Source of the DNA: Stratiolaelaps scimitus
Lineage: Eukaryota > Arthropoda > Arachnida > Mesostigmata > Laelapidae
Length of the DNA: 64,000 nt
Direction: 5' to 3'
Assembly (NCBI GenBank): GCA_019614645.1
Contig: JABWDB010000005.1
Location: forward strand, 18,651,001 to 18,715,000
This document shows positions 12,684 to 26,000 of this stretch, piece by piece. The position numbers and the translations under genes are program-made. Positions within the stretch are counted from its first letter, which is position 1. Each line of letters starts with the position of its first letter. The notes under the pieces are model-generated. The model worked only from the letters and a program-made list of their open reading frames with translations. It was not told where the DNA came from and searched no databases.

Positions 12684-15600
12684 CGTCATTAAATAATACG
12701 GTTTAATACGAATATTTAATTCTTTCTAGTGGAATATTTGCCGATTATTTCAAATTGCCTGATTGTACAGTAGCCAGTTCGATTAAGATAGAAATAATGA
12801 TTTGTATCGTAAATGCAATCTTCCTTACACTTTGCACTTAACCTTATTATAGTATTTATTAATTATTATGATTAGTACGAAATATTCGGCGAATCTTCTG
12901 GCAGAAAGGTACTATGAACTAGAGAATAAACAAAAGCTTTAAATTCATTGAGACGCCGAGATAGTATACATTTAGAATACAATCACATGTAATAATTTCC
13001 ACTCTTTTTTCACTTCTCGACCGTCGTGCATATTAACACTGGTTTCCATCGAATCACGGCCAGTAAGCCAATTGTCACAATGTTCCAGCCCTACAAATCT
13101 GATAAAGAAGGGTATTTTCTGAAGCATAGAATATGCAATCGATATATTAAAAAACACAGCAGTCACTAACGTCAGTGTCGCGTGAGCCGTGTCATTTTCT
13201 GTATTGAGGCATATACAAAAATCGCTATTGTGGAGTCGCAACAATAGCCTGGTGCTTGAATTCAATTTTCATATTCACTATATTTTGTATTGCACAAAAA
13301 AACTCGGTTAATCGTCACTTTTTTAGCCGGTAACTTAAGGTAACCAATTGACATTTGAGGGAGAGCTTTGCCTGATCAAACAACGTAACAGACTGCTACA
13401 TACATTTTGGCAAGAGCCTCAAAGCAACAAGTGTGCGAGTGTGTGTGGTCTCCTCGGCGGGAGACTCTCTACTGTGGGTTCAATTAATGAGCAACAGTAC
13501 AATTAGGGTAACATTTTTACTAATGTTCACAGCAACACACTCAGAGCAACATAACTGCCGATTTCAAGATCTCCGAGTATTCCCTGCTGTGCCAGTTATA
13601 CATACTGGATCGTATGTATATGTGCGTCGATACTCCCCGCATCAACAGCGTCCGGGAGAGAGAAGGGAATCAGTGTATGTCTGTGTATAGGCAATGTATC
13701 TATCCACCGGGCATATTGCACTTAAAGCACATTTCTACTGTTTCTCGTATGTTATGCACGTACACGGTACCACAGTCTACCTGAGCCTACCACTCAATGC
13801 CGTCACCGTTCAACCTCTCTTAATATTTCGGGCTTCCGGAACTATATGATACTCGGGCGTGTTCATATGATTTGAAGCAATAATGCTCAATTTCACATCT
13901 TCTTATTCGCCTACGCCTGTATTCGATCTACCTAGCGACTTGGCTCGCCACGACACAACGAGAACCTGGCGACACCATAGTGTCCTACCGGTGTACTTGA
14001 CAGCCACTTATTTATAGCGTCAATCTTAACTTGTCAGCTTCGGCGACTTCGGGGTGTTCCATACATTATGCTAACAGCCATTGACATCCTGTATCGTATT
14101 TGTGGTATCGTTCTTCCATCCTGACTCTCTTCAAACCGCGGTAATAATAACACATATACACGTGATACGCCTCGAGTCGAGCACCTACAAAGAAGGACCG
14201 CTGTGTGTCCCTGTCATATTTGCACTCCTCGCTACTGTGTCATATTTCGCCATAGTTCGGCTCATGCTTCAGTTCGATGAGACCTACCCAGCCACTGCAC
14301 CCGTATGTCGCAGGAGTATCGTTTACGGAATACTCTATGCTCTCTCTATCTCTCCGCTCCCAATTCCTCTATCGGTCGCTCTCTGCACAACGATTTATTC
14401 CTGCCCATGTGTCGTCCGCAAGAATCTCGGTGGCAGACAGCTCCTTATGGACAAATGTGGTCACCAATCCTTCCCTTTGAATTGTGTCATTGGTGACTCA
14501 CAGCTATTTTCAACACAATGTTAAATGTTAGTGAAGGTGACGTAGCAAAGCAGCAACACTCGAACTATTTTGTTTAATTTGGTATTAGCAACTCTCGGCC
14601 GTGTGGATTTGCCCATGAAGAATCTCCCTATGCCGTACGATGTGATAAGGATAAGGCAGTTTTCACTAAATTTTGCCAAAGCACAAACCATGATAATGAG
14701 TTTAGCACGCGTTAGTGCCCTGTTCCAAATAGCAACCTAAAACAATCAAACATATACACAACCTGCTCGCCACGATCCCCACATGACTAACACAATTTTC
14801 GCACCTCGCCTATTTACTCGGACGTGATTAGTTCGAATGTATATACAGGCTGGTTTGTCCAACCCTTGTTGCTGTACTATTCCAGTTGCTCTCGTTGCTG
14901 TTGTCGTGGCCGTAGCCGCTACTGCCGCTTTCGTATCGTCTTCACTGACCAATTCGGGCGAGAGTCTTTCCCCTCTACCTTCATTGAGAAAAGGCGAGGG
15001 CGAACGCTTATCGTACACAGTGGTCCGTCCTGTGATTCCCACAGCGGTGGTTCCTGGATGGCGGCTAGTTGGCCCCCTGGCCACTGTCTTTTTCCTGCTC
15101 TCTGTCTCTCTCTCACCCACTTGGGCTTCCTTTCGCCGACGACCGTCGTTCGCGCCAGCTTGTCTAGCTCTAGCGCCGTTGGCGCAATCGATTCAAGTCA
15201 CGTGCAACGACGCTTAATATCCGCACTTACACACGCACTTACGATAAGGAGTGGCCGAAGATGTGGGAAGAGAAGGAAAAAGCTGCAGGCAGACACCAAT
15301 GGTCGAACGTGCGACCCCGCCCCGACACCAACTCGCAGCGGCTTGCCGCTTGCCGCCCCCCTCGTCTAACCTCGCATCTCATCGACTTACATCTACCGCC
15401 GCAGTACACATGTATGACCACGGAGGCCGTACAGCCGGCAAGCCCATGCCCATACAGCTAGGAGACAATCGCCAAGGAACCGCGAAAGGGGAGGCTAACA
15501 CGGCTATTCCAGTGGGAGCGACAATCGTAAAGCACGCAACGGAAGAGGCCGTAGCCGCCTTTTCGTAGATCAAGCCCCCGTATCCGCCTACCGGGACTAG

Positions 15601-18319
15601 CTACCCCTAAACAAGCCACTCACGCACTCCCAGCTAACGCACGCGTACCCTATTACGAAGATATATATCATGCGGCAATCCATATCGCCAGTTTTGGCTC
15701 GGACACGCTTGAGAGAACCACAGGGCCTGCGCGGTGGCCATGCAAGATATTGCTGTTCAGCGTGGCGTCGCACAGCGTATAATATTATATTAGAAATGAT
15801 AATAATAATACATAAGTGATGTCTTGAGCTACAGGGGAAAGCACTGTATGGACGCTTCGTTCAGCTTTAGTGTCCTTTATATTATTTATGATTTAAGCTT
15901 TCTTGTTCATTGTGTTAAGCTCTACCTACTGTGTGTGCAATGGACTTGGTGCAACCTGTAGTTTCGTTGTCGATCGCGGTGCTTGCGGCAGCTTTTATTC
16001 CGTTTATCGCTGTGGTTCTATGAGAGTTTGTTTATGGCCAGATAACCCTAACTGGAAAAATACCTACGACCACCAATAACAAGCAGTGTTTGCAAACAAC
16101 AGATACTTTTGCATTGAATGTCCACTCAATAGTCAAAGGCGAGCACCGCCTTGAGATTCTTATATATTAAATAAAAGCGGTACATGGGGCCTTCAGATAG
16201 CAGCACGACTTCACTCTTTAAATAGCATCACTTCTCAAAGTAGTGAGAGTCAAACTATGTATAGATATTACTTCGCCACGATGACAATTGTTATTTAAGG
16301 ATCCCCACCTGATGACAGACAGCTGAACACTATTATCATTTGTTTTCTAGTTTTGTTGGCATCAGCAGTTCTTCAGATTCCGACCTTTGCATATACACAT
16401 TGACTGACACATGATTTATTTAAATTTATTCGTCAGAGCCGCACTTGATAAGTACAAGTGGCGATTCTTATCACCGAAAGTTTTCACAGATCCATTTTAA
16501 GATGTCTCGCTCAAGCAAACGTCCACGCTTCACGTACCGAGCTACAGACGAGCATATTGCCCCACAGGTTGCTGCTTGCTTGGTGTGTTAACAGGTTGCT
16601 CTGCTGCTGTTATCAGCTAGATACCTTGATGGGTAAATTCGCCTGTGGATTTCCCCTGAATTGAGACAATCGGACCGGAGCGACGGATCGACCAACTGCC
16701 GTTTACATCTGACGTATGTGGCGGCGTCTCTCCTATTTCGACGACCAACCCGATCTCCTTGCTCTGATCCTGAATCCAGCACGCATGAAATGGCTAACTG
16801 GCAACTCGCAGTTCTGCCTCACTCAGCCACTCACTGCGGGCCATTGCCCTGCCATAGCTTTCACTCTCAAACTCTCTCTCTCTCTCTCGTTCTCTTCTCA
16901 ATTTGTTCATTCACTGGTGCCCAATACAAGAGCAGGCAACGAGTCCGTACAAACCTCTTCGGCTATTAACTGTAAATGTAAAAGCAGACGAGCGTGAACG
17001 AGCGCTCTCGGCGAGCAACTGAAAAGGATGAGGCTATTCGAAGAGGCTGGCGGGCAGACGGGCGGGGGGGGTTGGCTGCTACAAGGCACCGCTACAAGGC
17101 GTTGGCTGATGCGTCCGAGTCGTCTGAGGCATCGCCACGTAGTCCGCGTTCCTTCGATAGTCCCGAGTTCGATAGTCTCCAGTAGTAGTGGCGCGCCGGG
17201 ACAGCAGCAGCAGCAGCTACCGCGGCGACGGCGGCATAGACCCGGCTGTGGTTTCTGCCTGGGCTCCGCAGCCACTACAGAAGCAGCAGCAGCAGCAATA
17301 TCAGCAAAGGAAGACAACAAACAAACGAATGAAGAAACAGTGGACCGCTGAGTCTACGAACGGACGGGTCCACAGCGGCTCGCCGGCGATCGCCGACAAA
17401 TAAATAACTCACATCGTTAACATTTATACAAATATAAAACCATTTTATGGCTTTCCCCTTCTCTGCGTCGGGCTGGGCTAGACGGGACTGGGCCATCTCG
17501 TTCCCCCTGGCCACTATTCCCGATGTGTTCTGCTGCCCGTACGGTTTGCCTCGTATCTCGCAGACGAAGTCGGGATCTCCAGGGTCAGCTCTTTCGGAGA
17601 ACTACCCTTGCCCAACGTTACTGGACGAGCGGCGAAATCGTATCGGCAGACACGAGCCAACAAACACTTACATATAATAGATACCGACGGCCGAAGATCC
17701 CACTGTGGTTGTGCATCTGGCGAGGCAATCGAATAATTAATTGCTCTGAGTCTCAATGAGCCAAACAGACACACACACATGATCGGTCCAGCCGGCGAGG
17801 CATTGCGGAATAGTAGTTAGGATTTTTAGCGGTTAAAAGCATCCGTGCAGGTTTACGCTCCTGAGCATATTAATCGTGACGCGATCGCACTGGAACTTCA
17901 AATCGCTCAAAGTGGGCAACCTCTTGGAATCACGGGATCCCCAACTCAAATCTACGCGTACATATACGAATCGAATCAGTACTCGTGTTTATGGATCTAT
18001 TTCTAATAAAGTTATGCTTGTTAGATGAGGTCCGCCAAGAGGCAACGACCATATACACCTACCGAGTTCAGGGAGACGACAGCTGGACAGTGCCCGAAAT
18101 GATAACTTTGTTGCTTGTGATTAGCTAAAAGAGCATACGCTGCTCGAACCTGAATGGTTGGCATCTGCAACACGGGCAGAATGCTGTAACGAACTAGTCT
18201 GGAGGGCTTTAGTATTTCTCACTGTGGCAGGATATTCGAATATAATCTCCTCTGTTTTGTACGGACTGTCTATATCTGTATCGTATGATGTGTATTTGAA
18301 TAGAGCCGACAGTATATAC

Positions 18320-18382
18320 AGCGGCTGATGAAATAATCAGAAGCGGCTGATGAAAACAGCGGCTGATGTAATAATCAGAAGC
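18320..18382. repeat. Short tandem cluster of a 25-bp hairpin unit
   Basis: Two near-identical 25-bp units (18320-18344 and 18358-18382) flank a 13-bp partial copy. Each full unit contains CTGAT and ATCAG around an AT-rich loop, so it can fold into a small stem. One base differs between the full units. Confidence 0.8.
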
Positions 18383-18956
18383 AAAGATATTAGAAAGATT
18401 AGATATTTTCCTGCAATTGAGGAAAATCCACCAAAAATATCCAATAACTAGACTGGATTGTACTTCTACAACTGGATCAATTGGCTATCTAGATCAGACA
18501 ATCGAATGTTACCCCGTTCAGTGATCATTGATTAAATTAATCACGGTATTATTCCCTTGCGATATATTTTACGTGAAACGCCAAGGTAGCAGTCAGTGAA
18601 CGTGACCTCGCTCGCAAGATCCGAGCCTATGGTACCGTTTCATGGGGTACATTGAATATGGTTTTAGCAGCACGCTTCATGCGCTCGTTTGCTGTCGCTG
18701 CGCCAACAGGCCTTCTGACCCCACCCTGAACTCAGGCCCACTAACCTAACCGAGCCGGAATGCCCCAGGCCAATGAATGAAAGGCTTAGCCAACAAGCAA
18801 GTCAGGCCTCCCTCCGTTAATGCTAGATAGTCACAGCAGCATAGAAAGAGGATAGCCAATCGTTCACAAAGGAGCCCACTGCCTGTCATACGGCCGTCAA
18901 TGTGTGCACGGGTATGCTGAGTTCACTGGCCAGCCTGCTGCTAACAGAATCCGTAC

Positions 18957-19126
18957 CTCCCGATTAATTTTGTTCCCCGAAAAATTGCGGTGCATGAGAA
19001 ATTGGCGGGTGCCGTCGCTCCTCACGAAGAAAAATAGATCAGGCGGACAAATTTGGTCAAACATGTTCGATTGAAATTTGCTTTGGGAAGGAGGCTCCCT
19101 GTACAGCAGAGGGAACAGGCCTTGAT
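18957..19126 (-). CDS. Candidate internal exon, unknown protein
   Basis: Inside a 91-codon minus-strand frame, an acceptor ATGTTATTGCAG at 19127 and a donor GAG|GTACGG at 18957/18956 delimit 170 nt open throughout. It enters with two bases of a codon and leaves at a codon boundary. The 56 complete codons include PPDLFFFVRSDG and RQFLMHRNFSG and read like ordinary globular protein. I do not recognise the family and found no convincing phase-compatible neighbouring exons on this strand. Frames of this length occur by chance, so the case rests on the splice sites and residue composition. Confidence 0.28.
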
Positions 19127-19310
19127 CTGCAATAACATATGCGGACCATATAGCATCAAGTAGGCGAAACACTCGAGGTTGGACACTGCTGTCTAGCGAT
19201 TGGATAAGGCCGCACTGGCGTGTAATTGGCTAGACATACAAAACGCGAAAGGCCTACAGCTTTCGTCCTGCGATCCACTGTGACAGGGAAACTTGTCTAT
19301 AAATTGTACA

Positions 19311-19336
19311 AGCTTATATATATATATATATAAGCT
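19311..19336. repeat. 26-bp palindrome with (TA)n core
   Basis: AGCT arms flank a pure TA core, giving a perfect inverted repeat able to form a cruciform or hairpin. Confidence 0.9.
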
Positions 19337-20710
19337 GGGAAGATGGTTAGCAACAACGACATGCATGTTGTTTGTGTGCATATCTACAAATATTCGACAA
19401 GGGTGATGAGCACAATTGTCTTCCAGCCAAAGCAATTACGAGAAGTGCCACAGTAAACATCTGCCGCACTTGCTGTTATGTATGGAGTGCGATGCTTAGG
19501 TGAGAATTCAAGGAAATCATACGAAGTCTACATATGTGAACGCGATTTGCAGAGAAAATCAAGGGCATTTTTGGTCCACTATGACTGTGGGAAATGTGCA
19601 CTTGTACAATGGTTAACAATGTGATTTGCTTCCTGAGTACAGGTCTTCCTCAGTTGTTATGATATGTGTGTTATATATACTGTCACGTTCATGTGTAGCA
19701 CTTTGTGTACAAATCAGTCAATTGAGTCAACATACTCAATTTGACTGCATAGAAAAAAACGACTTATGAAGGGATCGTTCGACCCAAGCTGGTTCCTTTT
19801 CACACGCGCTTGCCCTTGCTTAATCATTCTCCGCCTACTGGTGCCGGGGTTGCAGTGTAATCAGGCCAACAAAGGCCAATGAGCGTATTGAAGAGTGAAG
19901 ACAATCCTTCTCAGTGCTACATTATACTCGATTTTATATTTGTTCTACAATTTTTAACGCCTAACCTTCTTTGAAACGTCAAATATAATCGATTCGACAA
20001 CCAACAAAGATGTCTTAACAGTCGTCAGCCCGGTTTGGAATCTCAAACTTTAATACATTACTGTATACAGCTCAGAAAGACCAGGTCATTTCACTCGCGT
20101 CCGCTGAGATGAGGCTTGTCCATCTTTCTAGGCATACCTCAAGTGGTGATCCTTAGGGTGCAGTAATGGCCGTTATCTAAACCAGGATACACCGATGTCT
20201 ATCACAACAAATCGTTCTACGGTCACAGCACATTTGGGTCCGAACATTGAGGTGCAAATGGTCAAGCCAGCTAATGAAGTCGCTTGGGATCAAGACATTC
20301 AGTGGCGTCTTCCGTAGGGGCCTTCAACTATGGCCGAACATCTTAGAACACTCACTTTCACTCGTTTCATAGTCGACGGAACACTAAGGTGGAATACTCG
20401 GGAGAGTCGATGTTATTGGAGCAGCGTGAGCTACAAGCAAGGGCTGGTGCGAGCACTTCGTTGCAATTCCAGCGACATCTATTTCACTCGTATTTCGGCT
20501 TGTATGTCGCGTGTCACAACCGCTTGTGCTCCTGTGGGAACGATGCCTCTGTGGTAGACGTAAGTTGCTGCTAGGCAGCATGACGATCTATTTGGAATCA
20601 CTATTCATTATGTGGAATCGTCGTGGTCTCACCGCGGGCAATATGTCGTTGAATGGAACCTTGTCGTTTCGACATGGAACGGTCACTCATACCGTAGTAG
20701 GTGCCACATA

Positions 20711-20730
20711 ATTTCTCCCATGGGAGAAAT
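20711..20730. repeat. 20-bp perfect palindrome
   Basis: ATTTCTCCCATGGGAGAAAT equals its own reverse complement over all 20 bases. Unlike the TA palindromes it is not simple sequence. No function is known to me. Confidence 0.95.
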
Positions 20731-21012
20731 GTCTAGGATTGGTAAAGTGTCAGAAAGTGTTGCTTCATTGAAGAATCTTCATTGTTCAAGTACGCACATG
20801 GCTGCTACTACGAGGTAGTAGGCCAGCTTCACTGGGCACCCTGACCTATGAAAGATCCTGAAAGATTGAGCTCCACTTACGCTGAGAGCTACACTAGAGC
20901 TACCAATTACTCATCGGTATGTTGGGTTCACAACAGTGTAGATAGCTCTACGATGAATGAGGTTATAGGGTCGTCACTACGGATCTTCAGATCTTCAAGA
21001 GTTGTTTGAATG

Positions 21013-23012
21013 TTACCGTTTGCCAGGTTTTTGAAGCGAACCGCCCGTATGCTCTTTTCTCAAGCCTCCAGGACCCTCCACATGTCTTCCCGGAGCCACG
21101 TCAGGCGTTGATTCGGCGCTAGGCGAAGAGCTACTGTTTGCATTCGTTTCAACTGGATGAGTCGGTGGATCTTGACCACTTCCGTTGCTTCCAGAGAGGT
21201 TATCCCCATCCGCGATCCTTGCTTGGGTGTCCTCGACATTGTCACCTCGTTTGGGACTCACATGTTGGTCCTGATCAGAAGCCTTTGCTGCTTTCTTTTT
21301 TAATTTATCGGCTTCTTTTTTTTGTTTCTTTGTACGGACAGGAAACGCGGAACCGGCCCAAGTAGCCCTTTGGACGATGTCATCCATATCAGATGGTATT
21401 TCCGGCTCTTTTCTAGCGTCTGTACTGAGGGGTGTTCTTGGAGTACCTGTATACCTTCCGAGGGCGCTTGAGGCTCCAGTGCTATCGCTATCAGATTCGC
21501 GCGGATCCGACCCGGTCGTGTCTAAACCCTTATGTTGAGTTTTTTTCTTCTCAAAGGTCAATGCCCGATGAGCATCTGCAGATTCTCGAAGCCTTTCTTC
21601 ATCTGTCGATCTTCGGTGACTATCCTCGTGCGGTGCGCTTCTTCCGCCCTCAGGTCTTGGTGGCCTATTTTCTTCCGACTGTGATCTAGAAGACGGAGTG
21701 CCTTTACCTCTAGTGTCAGCACCCTGACTCTCTGACATCCCTTCGTCCGTAAACGGCCTTAGAAACATCCCTTTAGTCACCTTCCGTCGAATGTGTCCTC
21801 GGGTTAGTGCCTTCCGAGGTTTGGAATATCTTCGTGATAGTGGGGCGGCCGATGTTCGCTTCACAGCAGTATCTTTGGCAGCCTTTCTCCGAACATCGTC
21901 TGCTTTCTTTTTGCGCTTGGGCTCCGCGCTAGTTAATATAGACGGCTCTGGCTTCAGGTCCTTCAGAGGTTTGGACCTTTTGTCTTCAGACAGCTTTTGG
22001 CGAATTGATTTCCGCTTTTCTTCGACTTCTTGCCTAAGAAAATCACCTTTACGGACACCCACCACAGACGGGGCGTGAGACAGCATTACAGGACTTTTTT
22101 GCTGTGGCTCATCCATTGGTGGTGGTTTCTGTTTAATTACGAGGTCGCGGGCTTGCTTCCGCTTAGTTTCATCCGTAGACGTGGAAACTGCGACCTGTCG
22201 ATCAGTGGCGAGTTGCGGCTTCTGATCCGTCTCCTTGGTACTATCAATCTCGCTATCCTCGGGACCTGCAGTTTCTTTTTGAGGAGGTAGTTTAAGCACT
22301 TCCTTGCGCTCCTCCGGCACATGTTTCTTTTTGGTATCATCGCTGCTTGGGCCCCTCTCTTCCTCGGCTTGCTCCTGTTCTGCAATTGGCTTCAGAACAA
22401 AACCCTTCGTAACTTTCTTGCGAATCTCTTCTGGAGATAGTCTCTTCCTACGTTTGGTGTCGTCATCGGTCAGATCAGCTTTCGGCTTCGGCGTAACATC
22501 CTTGACCTGAACAAGCTCCTTACGTTTGCTGTCAATGACCACAGCAGCGGCTGTGGCGGCCTTCATCTCAGCAACATCCTTAGAGATCTTCTCCAATCTC
22601 GGACTTCGCGTTATCTTCACTTCACCAACACTTTTGCCCCGTCTCTCCGCACAACGAGCGTCTGTGCAACCACCTACCTCGCAGACGTGATGGCGAAACT
22701 TACGCTCTTCTTGTCGATACACATCGTCAACAACAAGTTCCTGAACATCCTCAAAATCATCGACGACATCTTCCTCTGGCCATCTCACGATCTTATCGTC
22801 ACGGTAGATTAGATTCCGGTGGGCCAGCACAACAATATCATCATCGTCCGAGATTCGTGTGCGGTCATCTTCGAACCGATTTCCCACATTGGAAGACGCT
22901 GACGATTCTCCTCGGCTCCCTATATATGTGGAGGTCGTCTCTTCAGATGCCGTCTCTACCGAACTGTATGTGTTTGCAAGACGAGACACTGTTCGATTCT
23001 TGCAGGTATTAG
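21013..23012 (-). CDS. Terminal exon of the basic-tail gene (Lys/Arg-rich, repeat-bearing)
   Basis: This is the longest open frame in the window and the securest part of the seven-exon model. Beginning near residue 374, it has an acidic stretch (EDDRTRISDDDD, then EEDVVDDFEDVQE), a Cys/His patch (HHVCEVGGCTDARC) and then several hundred residues of KR/E/S/P-rich sequence. The octad repeats lie at about 22400-22450, 21995-22020, 21865-21900 and 21755-21800. It ends GGSLQKPGKR at a TAA. Composition suggests a charged, flexible scaffold or nucleic-acid-binding tail; that is inference. No transmembrane segment is visible. Confidence 0.72.
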
Positions 23013-26000
23013 CTGGAGGCATTTCGCCCACCTGCAGGTGGCGCAATTGATCGTGATGCTCACCTCAGGACCTCAGGTCGATACACATTTTCTTGAACCA
23101 CACTCACTGTCAACACAATTTTCGTTGTCAATATTGACTTAGCTGCTGGCCCAGCAGGCCTCACACAACAAACCGTCTTGCTGCTGCCCACCGATGATGG
23201 ACTCATCAGAGCTCTCTGGAAAAAACGAAGCCAATTGCTCTAAGAGTCGTTTAACTATGGTCTTCAGTTTTTGTTTACGTATTTCAATGTACGCTGTCAT
23301 ATTAACCTTCGCAATATCCCATTGTGTATTGAGGAGGTATCGACTCATACAATTGTTCGAAGGATGAGAAGTTGTACCAGCTGTGGGAATCTGGAGCATT
23401 TCACCATGCAGAAGCTTGACACCTAAAGTCTCTTGAGGATTATATTTTACGTTGTCCGTGTAAAATACAGAGCTCTTTAAAAATATATACATGTACAATT
23501 TTAAATTTTAGTTTAAACATACGTACATAGCTAAACGATGGAATAGCAATATTCATTGTTGGGGATTTGAACGCGATTAAGTCGATACTAAAACTGTCCG
23601 AAAAAGTCCTCCAAGTCAGTACTTTCGTCAAAGAGAAGAAGCATTGCAGCGCGCATGTGCCAACAGGTACAACGGTTGTAACCGAGGCGTCACGTATACC
23701 TCACGATCGTTCCGTCCTCTTCTTGAGTCCAGAATATTTCTTATCCTGAGGGTGGCCATCAGCAGGCTGACGGGGATTCATATTGCCGAGAGCACCAAGA
23801 CAACTGCCAAGCCAACTTTGGCCCTAGAAATATTGGCAGCTTACCAGCAGACATGACCATAGACGGTAGGAGGCAGGCTGCCTACAGCTTGTTGTCCTGC
23901 ATCAAGGCGAATTGTTTCGATTTCAGCTTCGAGTCGGCGCTTTGGTTAGCGCGCCTGGCAGAGAGACCCGCAACCCACCCAACTCAACGCTTGATGTGCG
24001 GTCCCATCAGCGGTTCCTGTGTGCATCCTTGTGTCTGCGCGTGTATTGTGTGCATGTGCATAGATATAATGTATACCTATATGCTTGCTTGCGTGTCATT
24101 CTTAGGCTCGCATCGGTTCGTCGATCGCTCGCTTCTCGGCCTTTGTCGTCACTTGCTTCCCGGAGGACCGATTGAGCAATGAACCGTCGTCACGAAGACA
24201 AAAGGCCAGTAAAGGCACCTTGAATCCATCCGTTCTCAGTGATCGGTAAGCTGGAACGACTTGACAAGCGGGTAGGCGTTCTGATCTAGTAGAATATTGT
24301 CAGTTGTCGTCAGGCGAACTGAAGCCGATACCGCCACGCTGGTAAGCAAGCGGTCAATGTTTACTGAAGTCAACGGACATCTCTATCGCGTCAAGGTAAT
24401 GTGTCGATCTGACAGAACCAGATGATACTTACGCATCACCTAGGATCAGGATCACTTTCAGGCATTCGCCAATGTCTCCATACCAGTTACAGTGGTTACC
24501 ACACACGAGTTTTCCTCGCAGTGTGAGAAGATGCTTGTTCTGTGCATATGTTGCAAGGAACGATGAAATGCCGAACGATGACTCTGGTGTGCTCTTTGTT
24601 TCGAAGCACACTAAGTTTCTTTTATAAATGGTAAAACATTGAGTCGCATTGTATGATCACATAGAGACTATATGGGTATAGTACAGTTTGGGGCATAGAT
24701 GAAATGGGTCTGGCAATTTGATTGAGAGAATTAAAGAACTAAGCAAACAATGTTATGTACTTTTTTTGTCACAATGCGCTTTCCACTGCTCTAGGAGCTC
24801 AGGTATTATAATCATTTGGTAAGCTACAACGTCAAACGTAGAAGTACTTGAAGCGCTGATGGAAGTTCGAGCAAAGTTCGAATAAAGAGACCCCTTTGCC
24901 ATTTGAAATGTTAATCGAAAATTGAGCTCTTGTAGGATTCAGTCACGAGAAGAAATGGTAGCAACTCGGAAGTTCGTCTATAGTACTTACCGATCAATAA
25001 CATTAACTCTGCCCCTGGATAAATCAGTATGCTGTTTGCGTATTTATACACGTTGTTTTTACTAACTACAATTAGGTATTTAACTAATTAATTAATTAGT
25101 AACACTGAGACATCTCTACAGCTATATATAAGTCGCCCCTATTGGCTTTTTCGCATGCAAAATTAGTATCCCGTACAGACCCGAATTTGAAAATCATCCC
25201 ACCTTGGGGTCTATGTTGAACAAAGGTGTAGATTTACACCTACAAACAAGAATAGACTGATGTATATTTGTCCTTCAACGCCCACAATTGTTTTCAACGG
25301 CTGCGTTGTGTATTTTCCTCCCATATAGCCCCATCTTCCCTTAAACTATGATATGATGTGGGTAGTGGTTTAAACCTCTGAGAGTAGTTTACGATATTGC
25401 GCGTACTCGGCCGAAAACAATCGCCTGGAATATCATCATCCTCACTGCAACCAGTGACCGCGACTAGGACCATTGGACGTTAAACGTTGGCTAAGAGTAA
25501 GCCTTACCATTCCGTATGTCCTGTCGAATTTGTGCAGGTCGCCAGGAATTGTCTTCTGATTTGACTTTATCTCCTATCCATTCGTCACAGTCTCACATTG
25601 CATTGGGCACAATAAGGTTCGGCTTTAAATTCGAGGATGCCGGCTAACTTTGGATGAGTTGAACATACACGGGTGTTGTAATCTGTTATAGCCGGGCTGA
25701 GGCCAAACGTATGGGGCAATACGGTAGAGGTTTTGTATCCTTTACACAGTCGGAACCAGGCGCCGATATATGCAAGCAATGTGTTACTCTACTGTGCTGT
25801 TGCACCCAATGGCTTGGGCAGGTTTAGGATACTCATTGAATAGCACCAGCACATGTTACCACAGATGGCCTTTTTCGCTGCTAGCTAGACTCTCTCCGAC
25901 AAGTAGTTATCTTTGCCTCGGGCAGGCCAAACCAGGGCCGTTAGAAGCAAAGGCGTAGGGAAATCGTCCGACATGCTCGAGTATATATGTATATATATAT

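Larger units (their letters stand above)
10014..18956. other. Long gene-poor interval
   Basis: Microsatellites and ORFs without recognisable motifs. Open frames at 11607-12035 (minus), 12972-13265 (minus, one hydrophobic segment), 14081-14524 (plus, hydrophobic) and overlapping frames on both strands at 14746-15570 have no splice or domain support. The 14.8-17.4 kb part is GC-richer with CAG runs (17204-17216, 17279-17301). CT/GA runs occur at 16867-16885 and 10761-10792. A short repeat cluster lies at 18320-18382. Confidence 0.5.
19127..21012. other. Intergenic between candidate exon and basic-tail gene
   Basis: Contains a (TA)n-centred 26-bp perfect palindrome (19311-19336), a 20-bp perfect palindrome (20711-20730) and only short chance ORFs. 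No AATAAA on the minus strand was spotted close behind the stop at 21013. Confidence 0.5.

Noticed and set aside
12972..13265. 97-codon minus-strand frame with one hydrophobic segment
   Set aside because: Length is within chance expectation and no convincing acceptor/donor pair or neighbouring exon was found.
14081..14524. 147-codon hydrophobic plus-strand frame that looked like a membrane protein
   Set aside because: The hydrophobicity follows from T-rich sequence; it begins at a non-ATG codon and has no recognisable family or exon boundaries.
14746..15573. Overlapping ORFs of 100-181 codons on both strands
   Set aside because: Several frames are open simultaneously on both strands in GC-richer DNA, with no motif, start context or splice logic to favour any.
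21060..23050. Plus-strand frames opposite the 2-kb minus-strand exon
   Set aside because: They are antisense shadows of the Lys/Arg/Glu-rich coding frame.
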